A stretch of 8,324 bases of DNA, taken from positions 1 through 8,324 of the forward strand of contig JASHVC010000520.1 of the NCBI GenBank assembly GCA_030039655.1, given 5' to 3'. Positions 1-7,300 of this stretch are shown here, piece by piece (the first letter of the stretch is position 1; each line of letters opens with the position of its first letter). Origin of the DNA: Xanthobacteraceae bacterium. GTDB taxonomy: Bacteria; Pseudomonadota; Alphaproteobacteria; Rhizobiales; Xanthobacteraceae. A program made the translations under genes and the position numbers. The notes below the pieces were generated by a model. That model saw only the letters and a list, made by a program, of their open reading frames with translations, ran no database searches and was not told the origin of the DNA.

Positions 1-785
1 GCGTACAGCTCGTCGCGCACCACGTGAGAGACCCCGTAGTGCGCTCATTCTGGGTCAACGAATATGCCGGCTATAGCGACAGCTTCCGTTCCGAAGCCAT
101 CGCCCCAATCCAGAACAAGATCGGCAAGGCGCTCATGGTCCCAAGCCTGCGCAACATGCTGGCGCAGCCAAGGAGCACCATCACGCTGCGCCGCCTCATG
201 GACGAGGGCTCGATCGTCATCGCCAACCTCTCCAAAGGCAGCCTCGGCGAGAGCACCGCGCACCTGCTCGGAGCGTTCATTACCACCGCCATCGCCCAGG
301 CTGCCCTCTCCCGTACCGACTCGCCGGCAGCAGACCGCCGCGTGTTCCACCTCTATGCCGACGAGTTCCAATCCTTCGCCACCGAGAGCTTTGCCCTCAT
401 TCTCAGTGAGGCGCGCAAGTATGCCCTTACGCTGACTGTCGGCCACCAATACCTCGACCAGCTGCCCGAACGACTCCGTGACGCCGTGTTCGGCAATGCC
501 GGCTCGATCATCGCCTGCCGCAGCGGCGCGATCGACGCCCCCATCCTCTCCGAGCAGATCGGTCTTGGTAATCCTGATGCGCTCCTCGATCTCCCGAACT
601 TCACCGCCTGGGCGCGGCTGCTGCGAAACGGCGCTCCGACTTCCCCGATCCGCCTCGACCTCCAGGATGCCCCGCTCGCCCGCCGTTCGAGTCCCCACCG
701 GTTGATCGAAACGAGCCGCATGCGCTTCGGCCGGCCGCGGGCGGAAATCGAGGCCCGCATCAGCAAGTTTTTAGAGGCTCACTGA
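1..785 (+). CDS. TraD/TraG/VirD4-like conjugative ATPase, C-terminal part (5' truncated)
   Basis: The reading frame is open from the first full codon (base 3) to TGA at 783-785, so this is the C-terminal ~260 residues of a longer gene; the GTG at 24 is not a convincing start because coding similarity continues upstream. Numbering from that GTG, a hydrophobic strand ending in Asp113-Glu114 (VFHLYADEF) is a Walker B motif. It is followed by a helix (SFALILSEARKY) and a strand with HQYLDQL at 141-147, the layout of the TraM-binding/TraG-D C-terminal domain of type IV coupling-type ATPases. The Walker A motif would lie before the window. Family members are hexameric DNA-pumping motors at the inner membrane. 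This soluble-looking subgroup often sits beside a replication-relaxation gene, as here, and its exact role is not established. The C-terminus is a basic helix. It could instead be named a HerA/DUF87-like ATPase. Confidence 0.85.
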   Translation, partial: VQLVAHHVRDPVVRSFWVNEYAGYSDSFRSEAIAPIQNKIGKALMVPSLRNMLAQPRSTITLRRLMDEGSIVIANLSKGSLGESTAHLLGAFITTAIAQAALSRTDSPAADRRVFHLYADEFQSFATESFALILSEARKYALTLTVGHQYLDQLPERLRDAVFGNAGSIIACRSGAIDAPILSEQIGLGNPDALLDLPNFTAWARLLRNGAPTSPIRLDLQDAPLARRSSPHRLIETSRMRFGRPRAEIEARISKFLEAH

Positions 786-1073
786 CCTGTTAGACCCGTG
801 CTTACGGTCATTCCTACGGGCGTGGATTCTGTACCCACACCCTGTAGTCATATCGAGCGGAGGAATTTAAATTCAGAATCAGTTGCTTCCAAAATCGGCT
901 CCGCACCTTTCTAACCCCGAATTCCCGCCTGAGCGGGCCTTCTATTGAGCCTATTAACGGCCCGCCGGCCTAACGGCCGCCACGCTGTCGTTCGTACCCG
1001 AACTGTCATGTCCTTTCCCCAACCATCACGCGCTCGCCGCTGAGCACTAGGTGGCTGGCGGTATACTTTCCCT
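786..1073. other. Intergenic region between the ATPase and replication-relaxation genes
   Basis: No credible gene is visible here. It contains a tight hairpin CCGT-GCTT-ACGG at 796-807, eleven bases after the ATPase stop, and a second small hairpin CCCGC-CTGA-GCGGG at 924-937 followed by CCTTCTATT. Either could act as a weak terminator, but neither has a proper T-run. A perfect 12-base AT-rich palindrome lies at 863-874, directly after a GGAGG with no usable start codon. TAACGGCC occurs twice, at 955-962 and 971-978, 16 bases apart. A -10-like TATACT lies at the right end. Confidence 0.6.
1062..1067 (+). promoter_or_regulatory. Candidate -10 box for a leaderless transcript
   Basis: TATACT matches the TATAAT consensus in five of six positions. 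The ATG of the next gene begins at 1074, so a start site about 7 bases after the box would fall on or next to the ATG. No Shine-Dalgarno-like purine run precedes that ATG (the bases are CTTTCCCT). No good -35 hexamer is visible 16-18 bases upstream, which weakens the call. Confidence 0.4.
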
Positions 1074-2024
1074 ATGGAGACCGTCGCCATTTCCGCCTCG
1101 ACCCGATTGCCGCGGTTTCGCCGCGCGTCGGAACCGCCGGCCTTTCGCCTCACCGACGACGACGTAACTATCGTCGGCCAGCTTGCGCGACATCGCTTCC
1201 TGCGCTCCACCCATATAGCGGCACTGATCGGCCGGTCACTCGATCGAACCAATGACCGCCTGGCCAAGCTCTTTCACGCCGGCTACCTCGACCGGCCACG
1301 AGCCCAGCTCGACTACTACCCAACATCCGGCTCCGCCCCGATCGCCTATGCGCTCGCTGACCGAGGCGCACGCCTTCTTGTCGAGCGGCAAGGCATCACC
1401 TTTGCCAACCTCGAATGGAGCCGGAAGAACCGTGAAGCCGGCCGCCCGTTCATCGAGCACCAGCTTGGGGTAGTGGACTTCTATGTCTCGCTGCAATTGG
1501 CTGCCCGTGCGCGCCCCAACCTGCGCATCATTCACGCCGACGAACTTATCGCCGCGTTCCCCGAGCCGCCGACAGCCCGCCGCAATCCGTTTTCCATGAA
1601 AGTGAAGGTCTCACAGCGGGGCGCTACGCGCGAGCGCGGTCTTGTGCCCGACTTCGCCTTTGGCCTTGTCCTTTCAAATGGAACCCATCGGCATTTCATG
1701 GTCGAGATCGACCGTGGCACCATGCCGGTGACCCGTAGCAATCCCACCCAGACAAGCTTCGAGCAGAAGATGCGAACGTACCTCAGTGCGCAGGCTGCGA
1801 AGCTGCACGAACGACAGTTCGGATGGAGCACATTTCGGGTGTTGACGATAACGACTGATGATCGCCGCATGCACGCGATGCGAGAGGCATCGCGCCATCT
1901 CCATGTGCCGCACAGCCTCGGTGCTCCCTTGTTCTATTTCGCGACCCGGTGGGAGCTTTCGCACAACGATCCGCTTGCGCATCTTTGGTGCGACGGCAAT
2001 GGTCGCGACGCACGTCTGATTTAG
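1074..2024 (+). CDS. Replication-relaxation family protein (winged helix plus nuclease-like core)
   Basis: A 316-residue protein resembling the Replic_Relax family (Pfam PF13814). Residues about 25-105 form a winged-helix DNA-binding domain, with LARHRFLRSTHIAALIGRS as helices 1-2 and the wing near LDYYPTSGSAPIAYALADRGARLL. The C-terminal half has conserved-looking motifs: a helix with IEH at 127-129, PDFAFGL at 192-198, EIDRGTMP at 211-218, and strand FRVLTIT at 254-260. Proteins of this family occur on plasmids and integrative elements, and their biochemistry is poorly known. Binding of element DNA is inferred from the winged helix. The spacing Asp193...Glu211-x-Asp213 recalls PD-(D/E)XK-type nucleases, but this is inference. 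The ATG is chosen because the next in-frame candidates would cut into the winged helix. It lacks a ribosome binding site and may be read from a leaderless mRNA. The pairing with the upstream ATPase is typical of element modules. Confidence 0.85.
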   Translation: METVAISASTRLPRFRRASEPPAFRLTDDDVTIVGQLARHRFLRSTHIAALIGRSLDRTNDRLAKLFHAGYLDRPRAQLDYYPTSGSAPIAYALADRGARLLVERQGITFANLEWSRKNREAGRPFIEHQLGVVDFYVSLQLAARARPNLRIIHADELIAAFPEPPTARRNPFSMKVKVSQRGATRERGLVPDFAFGLVLSNGTHRHFMVEIDRGTMPVTRSNPTQTSFEQKMRTYLSAQAAKLHERQFGWSTFRVLTITTDDRRMHAMREASRHLHVPHSLGAPLFYFATRWELSHNDPLAHLWCDGNGRDARLI

Positions 2025-2038
2025 CCGGCGAGCCGGCT
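2023..2038 (+). terminator. GC-rich hairpin at the stop codon, possible weak terminator
   Basis: AGCCGGC at 2023-2029 and GCCGGCT at 2032-2038 form a 6-bp stem with a 4-base loop, or 7 bp with an impossibly tight loop. The structure overlaps the TAG stop at 2022-2024. The bases after it (TCATTGACG) are not a T-run, so factor-independent termination would be weak. Confidence 0.35.
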
Positions 2039-2041
2039 TCA

Positions 2042-2069
2042 TTGACGAACGGCCGATAGCGCGTAGTCT
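2042..2069 (+). promoter_or_regulatory. Candidate sigma-70-type promoter for the small downstream gene
   Basis: TTGACG at 2042-2047 matches the -35 consensus at five of six positions. TAGTCT at 2064-2069 matches the -10 at four of six, with a 16-base spacer. Transcription would start near 2076, giving a leader of about 108 bases that contains the inverted repeat at 2111-2145. Short matches like this occur by chance, so the call is tentative. Confidence 0.35.
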
Positions 2070-2110
2070 GGTGGCAGTCTCCACTCATCTCTTCAGCTGC
2101 GATCCGCGCT

Positions 2111-2145
2111 GGCAGGCACCAGGCCGTGCGTCCCTGGCGCCTGCC
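2111..2145. repeat. Imperfect inverted repeat in the leader of the small gene
   Basis: The left arm GGCAGGC-A-CCAGG (2111-2123) pairs with CCTGG-C-GCCTGCC (2133-2145): 12 of 13 positions match, with one A/C mismatch, around a 9-base loop. It ends 38 bases before the ATG at 2184 and has no T-run behind it, so it is not an obvious terminator. It could be a protein-binding operator or an RNA leader hairpin. Which one cannot be told from sequence alone. Confidence 0.6.
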
Positions 2146-2183
2146 CACGCAGGACATCGCAATCCGCACATAAGGAGACTGTC

Positions 2184-2456
2184 ATGGCGGAGAAAAGTGA
2201 ATCGAGACAGCCGACGCATCGCGCGTATTCTGTAATTCAGCGCGAAGGTCAGGACGATTTCTGGCTTAATCTTGGTCTTGTGTTCGACCACAAAGATGGC
2301 AAGGGCTTCAACATCATGCTGCAAGCCTTCCCCCTCGACGGCAAGATCGTTTGCCGCGAGATTACAGATGAGGAGCCTGCCGAGGACGCTGCGCCAAATG
2401 CGAGCCGAAGCAGAAATGGCAATACCGGCCGCAATGCTCCCAATGGGCGCCGATAG
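2184..2456 (+). CDS. Small conserved-type protein of unknown function with a basic Asn/Arg-rich tail
   Basis: A 90-residue protein. A strong Shine-Dalgarno, AAGGAG at 2172-2177, sits 6 bases before the ATG, which makes both the gene and its start convincing. Residues about 10-60 look like a compact, mostly beta domain (HRAYSVIQREGQDDFWLNLG and a following GFNIMLQAFPLDGKIV strand pair). The last ~25 residues (from about 65) are polar, rich in Asn, Arg and Gly, and probably disordered, possibly binding nucleic acid. No signal peptide or membrane segment is present. The N-terminal pattern resembles small hypothetical proteins I recall from alphaproteobacterial plasmids and integrative elements, but I cannot name a function. 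It follows the replication-relaxation gene with a 159-base gap containing a candidate promoter and an inverted repeat, and it ends just before a strong terminator, so it is probably its own transcription unit. Confidence 0.8.
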   Translation: MAEKSESRQPTHRAYSVIQREGQDDFWLNLGLVFDHKDGKGFNIMLQAFPLDGKIVCREITDEEPAEDAAPNASRSRNGNTGRNAPNGRR

Positions 2457-2467
2457 TTCGTAAACCT

Positions 2468-2501
2468 TTCAGCTCCGCCGCGTGCGGAGCTGAATGTTTC
2501 T
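2468..2501 (+). terminator. Strong intrinsic terminator after the small gene
   Basis: TTCAGCTCCGC (2468-2478) pairs perfectly with GCGGAGCTGAA (2484-2494), giving an 11-bp stem with a 5-base loop. TGTTTCT follows on the + strand. It starts 12 bases after the stop codon of the 90-residue gene and separates the mobile-module genes from the secretion locus. Confidence 0.8.
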
Positions 2502-2635
2502 AACAACCCCGACCGGCCTGATACGGATGCCGCGATTGTCTCCTGTGGATCACGGGGACATTCGGTTGAAGGCTCGTTGACTCTAAACCGGCGAATGCGG
2601 AGCGTACCTGCAGTTGTGCTGTGGGGGTTGTGAGC

Positions 2636-4312
2636 ATGCGTGCCGGTGTGTGCCGCGTGCTCGCGGCACTGTTGATTGGGGCTGTTCCCGTAGTTGCGGT
2701 CGCGCAGGTGATCCCGCCGAGCGAGTTGCCCGGGCGGGAGCGTGAGCGCTTTACCCAGCCGCCTACGCCCCAGGCACAGCCCGCCGGTCCACCCATTAGC
2801 CTGCCGAGCACGGTCGCGCCCAAGGGGGCTGAAAAAGTCGTCGTCTGTGTGCGCGGAGTGCGCACCACAGGTTCGACGGTCTACAGCGCCGACCAACTCA
2901 GCCCCCTCTACGCCGGCCTGCTCCATCAATGCGTTCCACTTACCGCGATTTACGCATTGGCGCAGCGTATCACCGCCAAGTACGGCAGCGACGGCTACGT
3001 CCTCTCGCGCGCCATCGTACCGCCGCAACAGCTCAATCCCCGCGGCGCAGTCATCCACATCGAGATCATCGAGGGATATATCGATAGGGTCGAGTGGCCA
3101 AAGCAGCTTGCGCGCTACCGCGATTTCTTTAGCGACTACGCCGCCAAGATCACGGCGCAGCGGCCGGCAAATATCCACACGATCGAGCGTTATCTACTGC
3201 TTGCAGGCGATTTGCCGGGATTAAAGTTCTCGACCAGCCTGCGGCCCTCTAAACGCGCAATAAATGCTTCGACGCTCATTGTCGAGGTTGCCGAGAAACG
3301 AATCGACGCCAAAGGGCAGATCGACAACCGCGGCACCCCCGCGCGCGGACCGTTTGAGTTTCTTGGGTCCGCGACCCTCAACAATCTGCTCGGGCAGCAC
3401 GAAGCTCTGACCTTCACCTACGCGGGTGTCGTGCCGCTCAACGAACTGCACTACGCGGCCATCAACTACAAGCAAGTCCTTAGCAGCGAAGGACTCGCGT
3501 TCTTCGCTGATGCGAGCGACGCCTGGGGCACGCCGGGAACAGTGCCGCTCGAATTGCTTCAATACCGAACCCTGGGTCCCTACGGCGACGCCGGGCTCTC
3601 CTACCCCATCATCCGTGCTCGGGAGAGCAATCTAACGCTCTCAGGGCTTTTCTTCGCCAGCAACAATGAAAGCGACGTGCTCGGATCGCCGTTCAATGAC
3701 GATCGGCTCCGTGGCTTCCGCGCCAAGGCCGACGCCGATCTTGCCGACGCGTGGCAAGGCATCGATCAGTTCAACCTCACGATCAGCCGGGGCATCGAGG
3801 GCCTGGGCAGTACCGAAAATGGCAACCCGTTGGCCTCACGGCTGGTAGGGCGCGTCGATTTCAGCAAGATCGAGGCAACGCTAAGCCGCACGCAGCCTCT
3901 GTTCGATCGCTTCTCCGCCTATGTGTCCGCCTACGGCCAATACGCCGGCACTCCCCTCTTGGTGCCCGAGCAGTGCGGCTTTGGCGGACGCTATTTCGGC
4001 CGGGCCTTCGACCCGTCGCAACTCCTTGGAGACTCCTGTATCGAGGCGATTGGCGAGCTACGTTATGACATTCCGCGGCAACCGGTGCCGCTGTGGCAAA
4101 CCGCGCAACTCTACACCTTCACCGATTACGGGCAGCTCTACTCGCGAGATGTTTCGCTGGGCACGCCCGCGGTGCAGGACGCGGCGTCGGTGGGTGGTGG
4201 CATTCGACTCGACTGGTTCAATCACGTTGACGCTGATCTTTCCGTCGCGAAAGCGATTGAAGGGCCGCGCAACGACGAGCGTTTCTTTTTCATTCTGACG
4301 GCGCACAACTGA
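2636..4312 (+). CDS. Two-partner secretion transporter TpsB, ShlB/FhaC/HecB family
   Basis: A 558-residue outer-membrane transporter, close to the usual length for FhaC/ShlB. It exports the adjacent large TpsA from the periplasm to the surface. Residues 1-23 are a signal peptide with likely cleavage AVA|Q. A proline-rich segment runs to about 62. POTRA 1 (about 68-148) carries Cys71 and Cys99, a pair often found in ShlB-type POTRA domains, then YGSDGYVLSRAIVPPQ and IEIIEGYID; POTRA 2 follows to about 222. The remainder is the 16-strand barrel. The L6 loop motif reads GRAFDPSQ (455-462), with Arg456 matching the Arg of the VRGY motif, followed by ELRYD. Cys447 and Cys468 flank this loop. The chain ends FFFILTAHN, without the usual terminal aromatic. 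The ATG at 2636 gives a good signal peptide; an in-frame GTG at 2621 would add five residues. The stop codon lies 9 bases before tpsA, so the two are very likely one operon. Confidence 0.93.
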   Translation: MRAGVCRVLAALLIGAVPVVAVAQVIPPSELPGRERERFTQPPTPQAQPAGPPISLPSTVAPKGAEKVVVCVRGVRTTGSTVYSADQLSPLYAGLLHQCVPLTAIYALAQRITAKYGSDGYVLSRAIVPPQQLNPRGAVIHIEIIEGYIDRVEWPKQLARYRDFFSDYAAKITAQRPANIHTIERYLLLAGDLPGLKFSTSLRPSKRAINASTLIVEVAEKRIDAKGQIDNRGTPARGPFEFLGSATLNNLLGQHEALTFTYAGVVPLNELHYAAINYKQVLSSEGLAFFADASDAWGTPGTVPLELLQYRTLGPYGDAGLSYPIIRARESNLTLSGLFFASNNESDVLGSPFNDDRLRGFRAKADADLADAWQGIDQFNLTISRGIEGLGSTENGNPLASRLVGRVDFSKIEATLSRTQPLFDRFSAYVSAYGQYAGTPLLVPEQCGFGGRYFGRAFDPSQLLGDSCIEAIGELRYDIPRQPVPLWQTAQLYTFTDYGQLYSRDVSLGTPAVQDAASVGGGIRLDWFNHVDADLSVAKAIEGPRNDERFFFILTAHN

Positions 4313-4321
4313 GGGCGGGTC

Positions 4322-7300
4322 ATGTCTCGACAATGGCGGCGCATGCTCCTGATGACCTCGGCCCTCGCGCCGCTCACCTTCGCTCCAGCCGCGGCTGGCC
4401 CCAATGGAGCCAGCGTTGTGGGCGGCTCAGCCACTGTGCAGGGCCAAGGGACTTCAAACGTCACCGTCAATCAAACCAGCCAGAGCGCCATCATCAACTG
4501 GAACACCTTCAACATCGGTGCTGGCGAAACGACGCGGATCAATATGCCGAGTTCAAGTTCGGTCGAGCTTGACCGCGTGACCGGAGGGCTTGGCCCCTCG
4601 CAAATCCTTGGCTCGCTCTATTCCAACGGGCAGGTCTTCCTGGTGAACCCGGACGGCATCCTGTTCGGCGCAGGTGCGCGGATAAGCGTCGGCGGGCTCC
4701 TTGCGACGACCAACAATATTTCCAACGCCGATTTCATGGCTGGCAGATATCGATTCACGATTCCCGGCTATCCCGCGGCCTCGATCGCCAATCAAGGATC
4801 GATAACGGCGCAGACCGGCGGTTTCGCGGCGTTAGTGGCGCCTGGCGTGCGCAATACCGGCACCATCACGGCGAACCTCGGAACGGTCGCGCTCGCCTCT
4901 GGCAATACCTTCACGCTCGACTTCTATGGGGACAATCTCATTAAGCTCGGCCTCAATGACTCGATCGCCTCGCAGGTAATCGATGTCTCAACCGGCAAGC
5001 CGCTCAGCTCCCTGGTGAGCAATGCCGGGACGCTCAAAGCCAATGGTGGCAAGGTGGAGCTGACGGCAGTAGCGGCACGTAAGGTCATCGACTCGGTCAT
5101 CAACAACACGGGCAATATCGAAGCGAACACGATCGGCACCCATAACGGCATGATCGTGCTTGCGGCTGCGACTGCCGCCAATAAACCCGCTGGCGCGCCG
5201 ACACAAACCGTAAAGGTGTCCGGCACGCTGTCCGCCGCTGGAATGGGTAAGGGAACGACCGGCGGAACGATCGTGGTCACCGGCGAGAACGTCCAACTGA
5301 GCGGCGGCGCTATCAACGCGTCGGGCCAAGGGGGCGGGGGCGCTGTGCTTATCGGTGGCGATTGGGGCGGCGGTCATCCAAACACAAGCCTCGTCTCCAA
5401 CCCGAGCGCCTACCTTGAGCCCTTCACGGTGCCGACCGCCAGCACAGTGTCGATCGACTCAGCAACGACCATCAAAGCTTCGGCAACGAATGTCGGCAAC
5501 GGCGGCAAAGTCATTGTCTGGTCGAACGAGGCGACGACCTTCTACGGCACTATTTTGGCACAGGGCGGGCTTCAGTCAGGTCAAGGCGGCTTCGTCGAAA
5601 CGTCCGGGCATCAGCTCAGCTTCAACGGAATGGTCAATACCAGCGCCCCGAACGGCCTGAACGGCACGCTGCTACTTGATCCTCTGAATGCAACGATCGC
5701 GACAAATCCAGGAAGCGAAGTCATCACCGTTTCGTCAATCGAGAGCGCGTTGGCGAGCGGGAATGTTGTGGTGAGCACCGTCGGGACGACTGGCAGCGAA
5801 GCCGGGGACATTATTGTCGCGTCGAGTCTGAGCTGGGCCAACACTAGCACGCTGACGCTTAGTGCGTATCACGACATTGACATCAACACAGGAGCGGCCA
5901 TTGCGAACACCGGAGCCGGCAATCTGGTCCTGCGCGCTGATGCGACTGGTACTGGAAACGGCACCATCAATTTTCTGGGCACGGGCAACGTGAACTTCTC
6001 CGGAAGCACCGGAACAGTGTCGATCTTCTATAATCCAAGCGACAATCCAGTGGGCACCGTTGTCAATGCGACAAGCTACACAACGCCGTTTGATTACTCA
6101 CCATACGTAACAACAAACAGCGCCATCCCTAATCAGCTGACAGCCTACATGCTGGTCAACACTATCTATGATTTGCAAAACATTCAGAACAATTTATCCG
6201 GCGTGTATGCGTTGGGCGCAAGCATCACGAATGCCGGCTTGACGGCGAGTTGGAATGGTGGAGCGGGCTTTACGCCGCTCGGCACCAGTAGCACTCCGTT
6301 CACTGGCATATTCAATGGCCAGGGTTACACCATCAATGGATTAACGATTAACAATCCGACAGTTCCGAGCGGATCGGACATAGGCTTATTCGGCGACACC
6401 AACGGAGCCGTCATAAGCAACGTTGGCGTCACCAACATCACTGTGGCGGCGCAGTCGTTTCCTGGGGGCATTGGCGGGCTGATCGGCGGAGCAATCTCTA
6501 CCACGGTTTTGAATTCCTACGTAACGGGTGCCATCAATGAGTCGTCCGCCCCGACCTTCGGAGGCGAAATGGGGTCAATCGGGGGTTTGCTTGGCTATTT
6601 GGAATCAGGGAGCATTTCTCACTCATACGCTGCAACAACAATTCAGGTGAGTGACGCTTCCTCGGTCGTTATGGGTGAGATCGGTGGACTGGTTGGCTCT
6701 AATGGCGGATCAATTCAAGACTCTTATGCAACGGGATCGATCACAAATTCCGCATTTGTGTTTTATGGAGTTGGTGGCCTTGTTGGAAATAATTACTCCA
6801 CCATCAGTCAATCTTATGCCACCGGGCAGGTCAATGGCGGTCAGTCGCAGTATGGTGTAGGTGGGCTTGTTGGCGCTAACGAGGGAGGGTCAATTGTACA
6901 ATCCTACGCGACAGGGCCTGTAACAGGCTCATCGTTCGGCGGTGTCGGAGGGCTTGTTGGCACCGAGTATGACCGCGGCACTATTTCACAATCGTATGCG
7001 ACGGGTAGCGTGCAAGGCAGCATTCTAATCAACCCATTTTATGGCTCGAACGGAGAGGAGTACGGCTGTTGCGTCAGCGGCGGAGGCATTGGAGGGTTGG
7101 TTGGATTTATAGATGGCTATGCCGGGGGCGGGACGATATCAAATTCTTTTGCCGCAGGTAACGTCACCGGTTCGTATTTCGTCGGCGGGCTGATTGGTTT
7201 CAGTTATGGCGGTACGACAACCGGCTCTTGGGCTACCGGCACTGTGACCGGAACCGGAAGCGGCAATGATGTCGGAGGGTTCGTCGGCTTCGCCTGGAAT

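Noticed and set aside
24..26. GTG as the true start of the first gene
   Set aside because: The frame is open and family-like upstream (QLVAHHVRDPVVRSFW), there is no ribosome binding site, and the ATPase would lack its Walker A half.
45..698. A 217-codon minus-strand open frame
   Set aside because: It is the complement of the conjugation-type ATPase, whose Walker B and downstream motifs are clear on the + strand.
859..863. GGAGG as a ribosome binding site
   Set aside because: No ATG, GTG or TTG stands at a suitable distance with an open frame behind it.
2577..2582. TTGACT as a -35 box for the tpsBA operon
   Set aside because: No acceptable -10 hexamer lies 15-19 bases downstream (the bases there read GAGCGT). 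The operon promoter could not be placed.
2249..3178. A 309-codon open frame on the minus strand
   Set aside because: It runs antisense through the 90-residue gene, a strong terminator and the signal peptide/POTRA part of tpsB. Its translation is Arg/Gly/Thr-rich with no recognisable domain, as expected from the complement of GC-rich coding DNA.
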